64,000 bases of DNA from Yersinia massiliensis CCUG 53443 (GTDB lineage: Bacteria > Pseudomonadota > Gammaproteobacteria > Enterobacterales > Enterobacteriaceae). Every line of letters begins with the position of its first letter. Position 1 is the stretch's first letter. Position numbers and translations under genes: made by a program. The notes beneath the pieces are model-generated. The model was not told the DNA's origin. It made no database searches and saw only the letters and a list, made by a program, of their open reading frames with translations. The stretch lies in the NCBI RefSeq assembly GCF_000312485.1, contig NZ_HE997643.1:734806-798805 (forward strand). The letters are read 5' to 3'. Shown piece after piece: positions 32,578 to 41,313 of the stretch.

Positions 32578-33149
32578 TGAGCTTTACCGTTTTTGACTTT
32601 GCCAGTTTACCGGTTAGCCGTTGGCGAAATGGGGGAGGTGAAACCCGAGAGATCGCATGCTGGCCGGTAGGGGGGGATGATTTTGCTTGGCGTGCGAGTA
32701 TTGCGACAATAGAGCAAGACGGCCCATTTTCAGTGTTTGCCGATATTGACCGTTCGATTACGCTACTCTCTGGGGATGGCGTCATACTCTCTAGCCCTGA
32801 TTGGGAAGATCATACCCTTTCCCAACCACTGCAACCTTTCGCTTTTCCTGGTGATATCCCTATTCATGCCCAGCTACTGGGCGGCGCTAGCCAAGATTTT
32901 AACATCATGACTCGGCGGGGTTGCTGGCAATCCTCTGTCACGGTGGTAAATTCTGCAAGAGAGCTGCCCTCATCACATGCGGGGCTGGCCTATGTTGTAA
33001 AAGGAAAATGGCTGATCAACCACACTGAATCACATCAGCTTACTGCATCGCAGGGCTGCTGGTGGCTACCGACAATCAAAAGCGGCCAATTACAGCCACT
33101 CGCTGAAGGCAGTTGCTTACTATGGGTTGATTTATTTCCTGAACGATAA
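32577..33149 (+). CDS. hutD: HutD, cupin-like histidine-utilisation protein
   Basis: HutD proteins are bicupin-like and thought to limit hut expression or fine-tune flux; no enzyme activity is established. The 190-residue protein has the family start R-W-R-N-G-G-G-E-T-R-E-I-A and A-W-R-A-S-I-A-T-I-E-Q-D-G-P-F-S. AGGAGG precedes the start, which overlaps the hutF stop by one base. hutH and hutU, the first two pathway genes, are not in this window. Confidence 0.9.
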   Translation: MSFTVFDFASLPVSRWRNGGGETREIACWPVGGDDFAWRASIATIEQDGPFSVFADIDRSITLLSGDGVILSSPDWEDHTLSQPLQPFAFPGDIPIHAQLLGGASQDFNIMTRRGCWQSSVTVVNSARELPSSHAGLAYVVKGKWLINHTESHQLTASQGCWWLPTIKSGQLQPLAEGSCLLWVDLFPER

Positions 33150-33711
33150 GTGATTCATGGCGTTGGCGCATTATCGTTGCTTAATTATTAACACGTTGAT
33201 TTATAACATATATATACTCAATCCGTTTCGAACAATGCCCGCAGATTCCTGTGGGCTTCACGCATTAACACATCTAGGGCTACTGACCCGCCAATTTATA
33301 ATCGGTTTGAGTCACTTTTTTGCCGTAGAACGTCCCATTAAATCACTCGAGCATGCTCAAAATACCCGCATTTGTTAGATCCCTGTCATAGTTTTGTTAT
33401 TTCCTCAATACAAAATGCATATTTCGGTTGTTTGGTGTTAAAAATTTCAATAATCTTAATTTTGAAATAAACATTTAATAAAGAGTGAAGGAGATATCGG
33501 GTAAAAAAGAAATCCAGACCAATTTATTGTTTTTAATTAAGATATTTATAATTTAGAGACCGGGGATGGGGCGGTTGCATTCACGGAAAGCGCATTGAAA
33601 TGCCGAAGATTGAGGAAATAGTCACAGATTAAGTTATGTGATTGTAAAAAATTATTTTCAATCAGCAGGTATAAAAATGTTAATGCATTCCACTATTGAA
33701 GGGTATAACTC
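33150..33711 (+). other. Gap between hutD and the sugar ABC operon
   Basis: No gene supported. A hairpin GCCCGCAG/CTGTGGGC (33237-33256, loop ATTC, one G-U) follows hutD by about 90 nt without a T tract. A 73-codon frame at 33157 has no ribosome-binding site and no recognisable features. The last 150 bp are AT-rich and should hold the ABC-transporter promoter, but I see no confident operator. Confidence 0.4.
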
Positions 33712-34641
33712 ATGAAGCTGAAAAAAATCATCATTGCCTCACTCGCTGTCTGTCTGCTGCCGCTGGTGACTAACGCTAAAGACCTAAAAGTCGGCGTATC
33801 CATGGCGTATTTCGATGATAACTTCCTGACAATACTGCGTCAGTCAATGCAAAATAAAATGAAAGAAGAGGGGAATGTTTCTGGGCAATTTGAAGATGCC
33901 AAAGGTGATATTGCTCAACAAATTCAACAAGTAGAAAATTTCGTCAGCCAAGGTGTAGACGCGATCATTCTTAACCCAGTTGATACTCAAGGCGTAAAGC
34001 CGATGATCAAATTAGCTGAGCAAGCCAAAATCCCGCTGGTTTTTGTCAATCGTCGTCCGGAAATCACATTGCCGGCGGGTATGGCCTATGTAGGCTCTGA
34101 TTCAGAACTGGCAGGGCGCTTACAGATGGAGGAGATGGCCAAATTGATGGGGGGCAAGGGGAACGTGATGATCTTGATGGGAGAACTATCAAGTGAAGCG
34201 ACTCGCGATAGAACCCGTGGCGTTGAGAAAGTTGCTGCCCAGTATCCCGATATCCATATTATTGATAAGCAAACAGCAAAATTCTTCCGTAAAGAAGCCG
34301 TTGATGTCACTACCGATTGGATTCTTTCTGGTCAACAAATTGATGCCATTGCGTCGAATAATGATGAAATGGCGATTGGTGCGATCCTCGCCTTAAAACA
34401 GGCGAAGAAAAAAGGCGTCGTCATTGGCGGTATTGACGGTACTCCAGATGCTCTCGAGTTTATTAAAAAAGGTGATTTGAGCATTAGCATTTTCCAAGAT
34501 GCCAAAGGTCAAGGGGAAGGGGCTGTTGATACTGCGATCAAGTTAGCGACTGGTCAAAAAGTTGAAAGCAGTGTAATGATCCCTTATCAGTTAATTACCA
34601 AAGAAAACTATCAAGATTTCGCTAATAAAAATCAAAAGTAA
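33712..34641 (+). CDS. Sugar ABC transporter periplasmic binding protein (RbsB-like)
   Basis: Periplasmic substrate-binding protein of the ribose/galactose class (type I fold). The 309-residue protein has a signal peptide ending T-N-A, then K-D-L-K-V-G-V-S-M-A-Y-F-D-D-N-F. The fold signature A-I-I-L-N-P-V-D-T near residue 85 and S-N-N-D-E-M-A-I-G-A near residue 222 are typical of RbsB relatives. The ligand is unknown: the pocket does not obviously match ribose. It leads a binding protein, ATPase, permease set, with 200 nt before the ATPase gene. Confidence 0.88.
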   Translation: MKLKKIIIASLAVCLLPLVTNAKDLKVGVSMAYFDDNFLTILRQSMQNKMKEEGNVSGQFEDAKGDIAQQIQQVENFVSQGVDAIILNPVDTQGVKPMIKLAEQAKIPLVFVNRRPEITLPAGMAYVGSDSELAGRLQMEEMAKLMGGKGNVMILMGELSSEATRDRTRGVEKVAAQYPDIHIIDKQTAKFFRKEAVDVTTDWILSGQQIDAIASNNDEMAIGAILALKQAKKKGVVIGGIDGTPDALEFIKKGDLSISIFQDAKGQGEGAVDTAIKLATGQKVESSVMIPYQLITKENYQDFANKNQK

Positions 34642-34841
34642 AAATGAAGTCTGTTATTAGAAATCTAACCATTAATAAATACAAGAGATAGGCTAGCTAT
34701 TACTTACTTTTTATCACTGTATATAAAAATCTCATCAAGCCTATTTTAGTCAGAAAAATATGTCGTACTTATTATCTTTAAATATAAATGAGTACGGCAT
34801 GATCAAAACTAAGGTATCGTGATGATTCCGGAGATGATGAT

Positions 34842-36326
34842 ATGTACCCTTACATTCTCGAAGCTGAAGGTATCAGTAAGCAATTTCCTGGTGTCAAAGC
34901 ATTGAATAGAGTGGGCATTAAAATAAGGTCAGGAAGTGTTCACGCATTAATGGGCGAGAATGGTGCGGGAAAATCTACGTTGATGAAGTGTTTGATTGGA
35001 ATATATCAGCCAGATGAAGGTTCAATAAAGATAAGAGGTGAACAGATTACTTTTGATGATACGCTTGATGCACTTCATGCCGGAATTGCTATGATTCATC
35101 AAGAACTCAATTTAGTCCCGCACATGACGGTTGCGGAAAATATTTGGCTAGGGCGTGAACCTGTCCATTTTGGTTTGGTCAGTCACGATTTGTTGAACAG
35201 TAAGACACGGGATTTACTACAACGTTTAAATATAAAGCTAAAACCAGATGGAATTGTGGGTGAATTAAATATCGCCAGCCAACAAATGGTCGAAATAGCG
35301 AAAGCAGTTTCCTATGATGCAGATATATTAATTATGGATGAACCTACCTCGGCATTGACAGAGGGGGAAGTTTTTCACCTTTTTACGATTATTAATGAAC
35401 TAAAAGAACAGGGTAAAGGGATTATCTATATTAGCCACAAAATGGATGAGATCTTTGAAATTACGGATGAAGTCAGTATTTTTCGCGATGGTATGTTTGT
35501 CGCCACTGATAAAACAGAAAACCTCACTAAACAATCGCTTATCACGATGATGGTAGGCCGAGAGCTGACTCATATGTTCCCAAAATTTAACAATAATATT
35601 GGGGAGGAAGTGCTTAGGGTCAATGGATTACATCGTGAAGGATTATTCCGCAATATTTCATTCGCCGTTAAGCGGGGTGAGATACTGGGTGTTGCCGGCT
35701 TAGTGGGGGCTGGGCGTAGTGAAGTCATGGAAAGCTTATTTGGTATGCATCCCGCTGACGGTGGTGAGATTCTTATTGAGGGCGTACCGGTCGACATCCA
35801 TTCGCCATCAAAAGCGATTGAACAGGGATTAGCATTTCTTACCGAAGATCGCAAAAAGTCAGGTTTATTCTTAGTGCTATCCGTCGTTGAGAATATGAGT
35901 ATTGTGAACCTTTCAGAGTATATCAATAAAAACGGATTCGTCAGTCATGGACAAATGGCTCAAGACTGTCTGGAGCAGATTAAAAGATTAAATATTAAAA
36001 CACCAACGATGGATCAAATCATTAATAATTTGAGTGGCGGAAACCAACAAAAGGTACTGATCGCTCGCTGGTTATTGGCTCAGCCTAAAATACTGATTCT
36101 TGATGAGCCCACAAGGGGAATTGATGTCGGTGCCAAGGCGGAAATTTACCGCTTAATTAGTGAATTGGCAAACCGTGGCGTTGCCATTATTTTGGTTTCA
36201 TCTGAATTACCGGAGATCCTCGGCATGAGCGATCGAGTCATGGTGATGCACGGCGGCCATATTACTGGAATACTGGATAAACAAGATGCCAACCAAGAGA
36301 AAATAATGGCATTGGCCTCTGAATAA
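34842..36326 (+). CDS. Sugar ABC transporter ATPase, two nucleotide-binding domains (RbsA-like)
   Basis: Cytoplasmic ATPase of a CUT2-type importer with two fused NBDs in 494 residues. The first has Walker A G-E-N-G-A-G-K-S-T near residue 39 and Walker B D-I-L-I-M-D-E-P-T-S-A-L. The second has a degenerate P-loop (A-G-L-V-G-A-G-R-S-E), the signature L-S-G-G-N-Q-Q-K and Walker B I-L-I-L-D-E-P-T-R-G-I-D-V-G. This asymmetry is normal for RbsA-type proteins. The permease gene starts 19 nt after the stop. Confidence 0.9.
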   Translation: MYPYILEAEGISKQFPGVKALNRVGIKIRSGSVHALMGENGAGKSTLMKCLIGIYQPDEGSIKIRGEQITFDDTLDALHAGIAMIHQELNLVPHMTVAENIWLGREPVHFGLVSHDLLNSKTRDLLQRLNIKLKPDGIVGELNIASQQMVEIAKAVSYDADILIMDEPTSALTEGEVFHLFTIINELKEQGKGIIYISHKMDEIFEITDEVSIFRDGMFVATDKTENLTKQSLITMMVGRELTHMFPKFNNNIGEEVLRVNGLHREGLFRNISFAVKRGEILGVAGLVGAGRSEVMESLFGMHPADGGEILIEGVPVDIHSPSKAIEQGLAFLTEDRKKSGLFLVLSVVENMSIVNLSEYINKNGFVSHGQMAQDCLEQIKRLNIKTPTMDQIINNLSGGNQQKVLIARWLLAQPKILILDEPTRGIDVGAKAEIYRLISELANRGVAIILVSSELPEILGMSDRVMVMHGGHITGILDKQDANQEKIMALASE

Positions 36327-36345
36327 TTGCAGAAAGGTAACGATA

Positions 36346-37386
36346 ATGAGTAATGCTAAAATTGATAAATCATCTACGATTAACTCAACAACAGCACGAC
36401 CCTTTATGTCAGGGCTAAAAGGTAAATTACCAAAAGACACCGGTATTTTTATTGTTATGGTCGGTATTGCTTTAATATTTGAATTTATGGGTTGGTTTAT
36501 TCGCGATCAATCATTTTTATTAAATCCTAACCGGTTACTACTGATTATTTTGCAAGTCTCGATTATCGGTATTATTGCGGTTGGGGTGACGCAAGTGATT
36601 ATCACCACGGGGATAGATCTTTCATCCGGTTCTTTAATTGCTTTAACTGCCGTCGTTGCTGCAAGTTTAGCGCAAACCTCTGACAGTATTTCCCCGATGT
36701 ATCCCCACTTGTTAGATTTACCCGCTGCTATCCCTATTACCGCAGGAATAGGGGTTGGGATAATATGTGGCTTTATTAATGGCTTCTTGATTACCCGCAC
36801 CGGCATTCCCCCCTTTATTGCAACGTTGGGTATGATGGTTTCGGCCAGAGGGCTTGCTCAATATTACACAAAAGGAAACCCAGTCAGTTTTCTATCAGAT
36901 GATTTTACTGCAATAGGCCAAGGCGCGATGCCGGTGATTATTTTCTTGGTTATTGCTGTGATTTTCCATATTGCTCTTAGACATACCCGTTATGGCAAAT
37001 ATGTCTATGCCATCGGTGGAAATATGATCTCTGCAAAAGTTTCTGGAATTAACGTTAATCGGTATTTGGTGACCGTTTATACCATTGCGGGAGGATTGGC
37101 GGGGTTAGCCGGTGTGGTTCTAGCTGCGCGGGTGAGTAGCGGGCAATCCAGCATGGGGCAATCCTACGAATTGGATGCAATTGCAGCCGCAGTGATTGGC
37201 GGAAGCAGCTTAATGGGTGGCGTCGGCAGAATAACAGGAACCGTCATTGGTGCGGTGATTTTGGGATTGATCAAAAGTGGTTTCACTTTTATCGGCGTGG
37301 ACTCCTACATCCAAGACATTATCAAAGGGATCATTATCGTCAGTGCCGTTGCCATTGATATGCATCGTAATCGTAAAAAGCGCTAG
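36346..37386 (+). CDS. Sugar ABC transporter permease (RbsC-like)
   Basis: Inner-membrane permease of the CUT2 family; 346 residues with about nine to ten hydrophobic segments. Conserved motifs T-G-I-D-L-S-S-G-S near residue 86, G-F-I-N-G-F-L-I-T-R-T-G-I-P-P-F-I-A-T-L-G near residue 142, and A-V-I-G-G-S-S-L-M-G-G near residue 284 are those of RbsC relatives. It ends the three-gene transporter. The RpiB-type isomerase 1.1 kb downstream may act on the imported sugar after phosphorylation, but no kinase is present. Confidence 0.9.
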   Translation: MSNAKIDKSSTINSTTARPFMSGLKGKLPKDTGIFIVMVGIALIFEFMGWFIRDQSFLLNPNRLLLIILQVSIIGIIAVGVTQVIITTGIDLSSGSLIALTAVVAASLAQTSDSISPMYPHLLDLPAAIPITAGIGVGIICGFINGFLITRTGIPPFIATLGMMVSARGLAQYYTKGNPVSFLSDDFTAIGQGAMPVIIFLVIAVIFHIALRHTRYGKYVYAIGGNMISAKVSGINVNRYLVTVYTIAGGLAGLAGVVLAARVSSGQSSMGQSYELDAIAAAVIGGSSLMGGVGRITGTVIGAVILGLIKSGFTFIGVDSYIQDIIKGIIIVSAVAIDMHRNRKKR

Positions 37387-37442
37387 TTTTTGACGTTCTG
37401 CGATTCTTTATCCTTAGCGAACATGCCTATTGATTGCTGGTT

Positions 37443-37460
37443 ATGTAATAGTATAACATT
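37443..37460 (+). promoter_or_regulatory. Zur box upstream of zinT
   Basis: ATGTAATAGTATAACATT differs from the gammaproteobacterial Zur core ATGTTATAnTATAACATT at one base. It lies 30 nt before the zinT start. Zinc-replete Zur would block transcription. Confidence 0.75.
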
Positions 37461-37489
37461 ACATTTCAAGCATTCAATGAGGAGTTGTC

Positions 37490-38155
37490 ATGCCACAAAA
37501 ATTTGCCCGCCGAGCACTTATCGCGCTTAGTGTCTGTACCTCACTAATGAGTTTTAACTTATTAGCTCACGGTAATCATGGTCATGCCCATGAGCATCAA
37601 CAAACTGAAGCGGAGCGCAAAGCCAGTGAAGGTATATTTGAAGATAAAGACGTGACAGATAGAACACTCAGTGATTGGGATGGTGTCTGGCAATCCGTTA
37701 ATCCTTATTTATTGAAAGGGGACTTGGACGCAGTATTGGTGAGCAAGGCGAAGAAAAACAAAGACAAAAGCGTTGAGAAATACCGAGAGTATTACAAGAA
37801 AGGCTACGCAACTGATGTCAATATGATCGGCATCGAAGATGGTACGATCGATTTTCACACTGCGAAAGCAGTAAATTCCTGCAAATATACCTATTCCGGT
37901 TTTAAAATCATGCACTATGAATCAGGGAAGAAGGGTGTACGTTATCTGTTTGAATGCAAAGATAGCAATTCAAAAGCCCCTAAGTATGTTCAATTTAGCG
38001 ACCACATTATTAAGTCACAAAAATCCCATCATTTTCATATCTATACCGGCAACGAATCGCAAGAAAAATTGCTTCAAGAAATGGATAACTGGCCTACTTT
38101 CTATCCGATAACCTTGAATAAGGATGACATCGTCCATGAGATGTTACATCACTAA
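37490..38155 (+). CDS. zinT: ZinT, periplasmic zinc/cadmium-binding protein
   Basis: Periplasmic metal-binding protein that helps ZnuABC gather zinc. The 221-residue protein has a signal peptide, a His-rich N-terminus (H-G-N-H-G-H-A-H-E-H), and the YodA/ZinT domain with L-S-D-W-D-G-V-W-Q-S-V, K-G-Y-A-T-D, G-V-R-Y-L-F-E-C-K-D and S-H-H-F-H-I-Y. The three domain histidines that hold zinc lie in this last part. AGGAG precedes the start. A strong Zur box fits its known regulation; its place between the ABC operon and the isomerase gene looks unrelated in function. Confidence 0.95.
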   Translation: MPQKFARRALIALSVCTSLMSFNLLAHGNHGHAHEHQQTEAERKASEGIFEDKDVTDRTLSDWDGVWQSVNPYLLKGDLDAVLVSKAKKNKDKSVEKYREYYKKGYATDVNMIGIEDGTIDFHTAKAVNSCKYTYSGFKIMHYESGKKGVRYLFECKDSNSKAPKYVQFSDHIIKSQKSHHFHIYTGNESQEKLLQEMDNWPTFYPITLNKDDIVHEMLHH

Positions 38156-38186
38156 AATCGATGTGCCGTGGTTTTAGATGTCACCC

Positions 38187-38208
38187 AAGCCGTGTAGCGA
38201 CACGGCTT
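38187..38208 (+). terminator. Terminator after zinT
   Basis: AAGCCGTGT (38187-38195) pairs with ACACGGCTT (38200-38208) over a 4-nt loop; the following bases are only moderately T-rich. The rest of the gap to 38489 shows no gene. Confidence 0.65.
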
Positions 38209-38489
38209 GCCTTCATTTATAAGAGCAACTCTGCTGTGGCCATTTTGCCTGCTAATCCGATAAACTCGCCATATCTTTGCTTATCAGCGCCGTCGCATAA
38301 CGCCGCATAAACAGAAAATTCAAGGGTGAAGAGTGCTTCCTAGCCAGATCCATTCCGATGTGTGATTTGCGTAGAACTTATTTTCATTAAAATTGAAATG
38401 TTGTTTTAGTAGTGCTATCTTCGATACAATTAAATTCAACATGACACCTTCAATGGACCACATGCCATTGACCAATCGGAGATGAAATA

Positions 38490-39128
38490 ATGAAAATTGC
38501 ACTGATGATGGAAAACAGTCAGGCAACGAAAAACGCGATAATTCTGAAAGAGCTGAATGCTGTAGCCTCAGAAAAAGCGTACCCAGTCTATAACGTTGGT
38601 ATGAGTGATGAGAACGATCACCATCTGACTTATATCCATTTGGGGATCATGGCCAGCATCTTGCTGAACTCTAAAGCAGTTGATTTTGTGGTCACCGGTT
38701 GTGGTACAGGTCAAGGCGCAATGATGTCATTAAACATTCACCCAGGTGTGGTGTGTGGTTACTGCATCGATCCAGCGGATGCTTTCCTGTTTGCTCAAAT
38801 CAATAACGGTAATGCACTGTCACTGCCATACGCCAAAGGTTTTGGCTGGGGCGCTGAACTGAACGTGCGTTATATCTTTGAAAAAGCATTTACTGGCGTG
38901 AAAGGTGAAGGCTACCCATTGGATCGTAAAGAGCCGCAAGTGCGTAATGCCGGTATCTTGAATCAAGTGAAAGCGGCAGTGGTGAAAGATAATTATCTGG
39001 ATACCCTGCGTGCTATCGATCCAGAACTGGTAAAAACTGCCGTGAGCGGTGAGCGTTTCCAACAGTGCTTCTTTGATAACTGTCAGGTTGAAGAAATCAA
39101 AACTTTTGTGAAACAAATTCTGGCGTAA
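38490..39128 (+). CDS. RpiB/LacA/LacB-family sugar-phosphate isomerase
   Basis: Predicted aldose-ketose phosphate isomerase. The 212-residue protein has the RpiB-type N-terminal fold with the active-site loop V-T-G-C-G-T-G-Q-G-A near residue 70 and G-Y-C-I-D-P-A-D-A near residue 91. It is longer than typical RpiB (about 150 aa) by a C-terminal extension that includes F-G-W-G-A-E-L-N-V-R. The exact substrate is unknown. AGATG precedes the start loosely. A terminator hairpin follows. It could belong with the upstream sugar transporter, though zinT with its own promoter and terminator separates them. Confidence 0.82.
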   Translation: MKIALMMENSQATKNAIILKELNAVASEKAYPVYNVGMSDENDHHLTYIHLGIMASILLNSKAVDFVVTGCGTGQGAMMSLNIHPGVVCGYCIDPADAFLFAQINNGNALSLPYAKGFGWGAELNVRYIFEKAFTGVKGEGYPLDRKEPQVRNAGILNQVKAAVVKDNYLDTLRAIDPELVKTAVSGERFQQCFFDNCQVEEIKTFVKQILA

Positions 39129-39186
39129 CGAATCAGTCTTAGCGTTGAAGACAATTAGGCGCTAAGGAAGATCGAATACCCAATAT

Positions 39187-39214
39187 CAAAAGGCTCCCCA
39201 TCAGGAGCCTTTTG
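39187..39214 (+). terminator. Terminator hairpin 1 after the isomerase gene
   Basis: CAAAAGGCTCC (39187-39197) pairs with GGAGCCTTTTG (39204-39214) around CCATCA. It lies 59 nt after the stop and is the natural terminator of the isomerase gene. Confidence 0.85.
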
Positions 39215-39251
39215 GCTACTGAAAAACACCGATGACTTGATCGGGAATGGT

Positions 39252-39350
39252 GAGGACAGGCAGAAGAGTAAAGCGTCCGCGCCAAGGATGGCGCGGCTCG
39301 AGCCATCAGGGATGATTTTACGGCATCTTTACGATCTGCTTGTCTTCTCC
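39252..39350. repeat. Structured intergenic element between two copies of the same terminator
   Basis: Nested inverted repeats: GACAGGCAGA (39255-39264) with TCTGCTTGTC (39335-39344, one G-U), GTAAAG (39268-39273) with CTTTAC (39327-39332), a CCGCGCC/GGCGCGG hairpin (39277-39296), and the palindrome GGCTCGAGCC (39295-39304). The whole folds as one long imperfect cruciform with a branched tip. It is the kind of structure seen in Yersinia intergenic repeats such as ERIC or YPAL, but I cannot assign it to a named family by eye. Confidence 0.6.
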
Positions 39351-39372
39351 GCAATCGGCACTTTGTCAGCTG

Positions 39373-39402
39373 TCAAAAGGCTCCTTTTCAGGAGCCTTTT
39401 GA
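39373..39402 (+). terminator. Terminator hairpin 2, near-copy of hairpin 1
   Basis: TCAAAAGGCTCC (39373-39384) pairs with GGAGCCTTTTGA (39391-39402) around TTTTCA. Stem bases equal those of hairpin 1, 187 nt upstream; only the loop differs. It is 70 nt beyond the stop of the convergent actS-like gene, so it may serve that gene in reverse. Confidence 0.8.
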
Positions 39403-39471
39403 CTTATAGCAACAGCAATAAGCGGGGAAATGAGCTGTGATGATGTGAGCCGTTAATGCATTCTTGGTAGA

Positions 39472-40218
39472 CTAACATTTCGGCGATGTCCCTTGTGCGG
39501 GTAAATAGCGAAGCGGATCAAGAGCGGTGGCTCGATAACGAATTTGGAAGTGCAACATCAGTTTATCGGTCCCTGTACTCCCCATAGTGCTTATTTTTTG
39601 CCCAGCACTGACATCTTGTCCATTCTTCACCAGCATCGTGTCGTTATGGGCATAAGCCGTGATGAAGTCATTGCCATGCTTAATCATAATTAAGTTCCCA
39701 TAACCCCGTAGCTGATTACCGACATAAACAACCCGCCCCTTAGCGGAGGCGTAGATGGGTTGACCGCGTTTACCCGCGATATCAATGCCTTTGTTCCCTC
39801 CATCGGCGGTGGAGTACTTCGAGATTATCTGACCACTGGTCGGCCAGCGCCAACAGCGATTGGCTCCCGGCGGTGGCGTTGACTTAGCTATCGCCGTACT
39901 GGACGATTTACGTTTGCTGGCGGTTTGACGCGTTGCGGCGGAGGAACTGCTGAGATGAAGTTTCTGTCCTATTTCGAGTTGATAAGGAGGACGAATTTTG
40001 TTGATACGCGCAAGTTCACTGACTTCTGAATCACTGATCCAAGCAATAAAATACAGCGTATCACCCCGCTGAACAGTATAGGTTTTATCGTTATAGCTGC
40101 CTTTAGGTAGGGTCGAGTAGTCGCGACTTGTTTTGCTTGAGCATCCCGCCAATAGGAAGATGACTAGTGCATATAACGCGAACCTTGGCCACAAACGTAT
40201 TTTGCCTTCAGTGTTCAA
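39472..40218 (-). CDS. actS: ActS/YgeR-like LysM-M23 lipoprotein, amidase activator
   Basis: Predicted outer-membrane lipoprotein that activates a cell-wall amidase (AmiC in E. coli). The 248-residue protein has a signal with lipobox L-L-A-G-C, a LysM domain (Y-T-V-Q-R-G-D-T-L-Y near residue 47), a Ser/Lys-rich linker, and a LytM (M23) domain. Active-site residues are missing: the first metal His is replaced (N-K-G-I-D-I-A) and the H-x-H motif reads H-F-Q. This degenerate site is the mark of an activator rather than a peptidase. It is collinear with E. coli YgeR to its end (Y-L-P-x-Q-G-x-x-P-K-C). Confidence 0.9.
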   Translation of the reverse strand: MNTEGKIRLWPRFALYALVIFLLAGCSSKTSRDYSTLPKGSYNDKTYTVQRGDTLYFIAWISDSEVSELARINKIRPPYQLEIGQKLHLSSSSAATRQTASKRKSSSTAIAKSTPPPGANRCWRWPTSGQIISKYSTADGGNKGIDIAGKRGQPIYASAKGRVVYVGNQLRGYGNLIMIKHGNDFITAYAHNDTMLVKNGQDVSAGQKISTMGSTGTDKLMLHFQIRYRATALDPLRYLPAQGTSPKC

Positions 40219-40535
40219 AACATGTCCTTTCTCATCGTATTTTTTGGTTCCTTTTGCGCGCTATATTAACATTTGAGCGGTAAGCGTCAAAATCTACGCA
40301 AAAAAGTTGAGACTTAATAATGGCGCCGTTGCCTATTCATTCGCGAATACCCAAACACTGTACTGTCATTGTTCATAATAGAGACGAGATATAAGCCGGA
40401 AACCGATGATAGCCGCACTCGCTCCGCAGGCAGGGGAATAGCCGGTTTAACTTATTGTGATAATGATCATTTCGTCCCAAGGCTAATTAGTGTTATCTAA
40501 TCATCTGTTCTGATCACTCAAGGAGTTATCGTATT
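40219..40535 (+). other. Divergent promoter region of actS-like gene and ydiL
   Basis: 317 bp without a supported gene. It includes a GC-rich stretch (40394-40446) with local inverted repeats such as AAACCG/CGGTTT, and GATAATGATCATTTC at 40459-40473, which only partly resembles a Fur site. Confidence 0.4.
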
Positions 40536-40907
40536 ATGAACTATTTAGAATTACAGGCGTTACGTCAGCTTTTCTTTATGAGTATCGAAGAATCAGCGCA
40601 GTTTATTTTAGGCGATAATATCGAAGAAATTAAAAAAGTGCAGATGTGGCAGCAGTGGGAGAATGGAGAACAAGAGATCCCCGTTGCGGTGATAGAAACA
40701 CTGACATCGATGAACGAAAAGAGAAGAAAAAGGATTAATGCCATTATCGACAAGATAAACAATCGTATTGGGAATAATACGATGCGTTTTTTCCCTGATT
40801 ATGAAGCATTCCATTCAATCTATCCTGATGGGGATTTTTTAGAATGGAAGATATATCAGTCAGTCGCGGCCGAGCTCTATTCTCATGATCTGGAAAGATT
40901 GTGCTAA
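40536..40907 (+). CDS. ydiL: YdiL-like HTH protein (DUF1870)
   Basis: Uncharacterised small protein with a helix-turn-helix-like N-terminal half. The 123-residue protein starts M-N-Y-L-E-L-Q-A-L-R and has the conserved W-Q-Q-W-E-N-G, I-I-D-K-I-N-N-R-I-G-N-N-T-M-R-F-F-P-D and the end S-V-A-A-E-L-Y-S-H-D-L-E-R-L-C, as in E. coli YdiL. AGGAG precedes the start. It stands beside ydiM as in E. coli. Confidence 0.9.
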   Translation: MNYLELQALRQLFFMSIEESAQFILGDNIEEIKKVQMWQQWENGEQEIPVAVIETLTSMNEKRRKRINAIIDKINNRIGNNTMRFFPDYEAFHSIYPDGDFLEWKIYQSVAAELYSHDLERLC

Positions 40908-41313
40908 ACAGAACGTGACCCACAAAAATGACAATGAGCATTTGTTAAGTACCCAACATGGATGTTGCGATTATGTAGTTAATAATAAGCTATTAGCATT
41001 GAAATCAACCCAGCGATAAGGCGAGAGAAAACGAAAGGCATGAGTACTCTTTGGCAATAGAAATAATCTATGGATTGCTTTAAAAAAATGAATTATTTAT
41101 TGCTGGATAGGATTGCTAGTATGGAAATAAGGTGAGGTTTCACCTGCCGTATTAAATTTAATGATGAGTATTTTCTACCTTTTACTATTGAAATCACCAG
41201 TGGCCATTATGCCCACAGGCATCATTTTTTAAAAATCATAAAAAGTTTTCTATCAAAGCACGTAAAGCATCCCTAGACCAAATAAAAAAATTTCTTTGCT
41301 GAAAAAGGCTTAT
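40908..41313 (+). other. Gap between ydiL and ydiM
   Basis: 406 bp, AT-rich, no supported gene. A short hairpin AGGTGA/TCACCT occurs near 41130-41145. It probably carries the ydiM promoter; no recognisable operator was found. Confidence 0.3.

Noticed and set aside
32336-32785. 149-codon antisense frame over the hutF-hutD junction
   Set aside because: It overlaps two well-recognised genes on the other strand and has no recognisable features; a shadow frame.
33157-33378. 73-codon frame after hutD
   Set aside because: No ribosome-binding site, no recognisable sequence, and it spans a probable hairpin.
40459-40473. Fur-like sequence upstream of ydiL
   Set aside because: Only the left two-thirds of the consensus fits, and neither neighbour is an iron gene.
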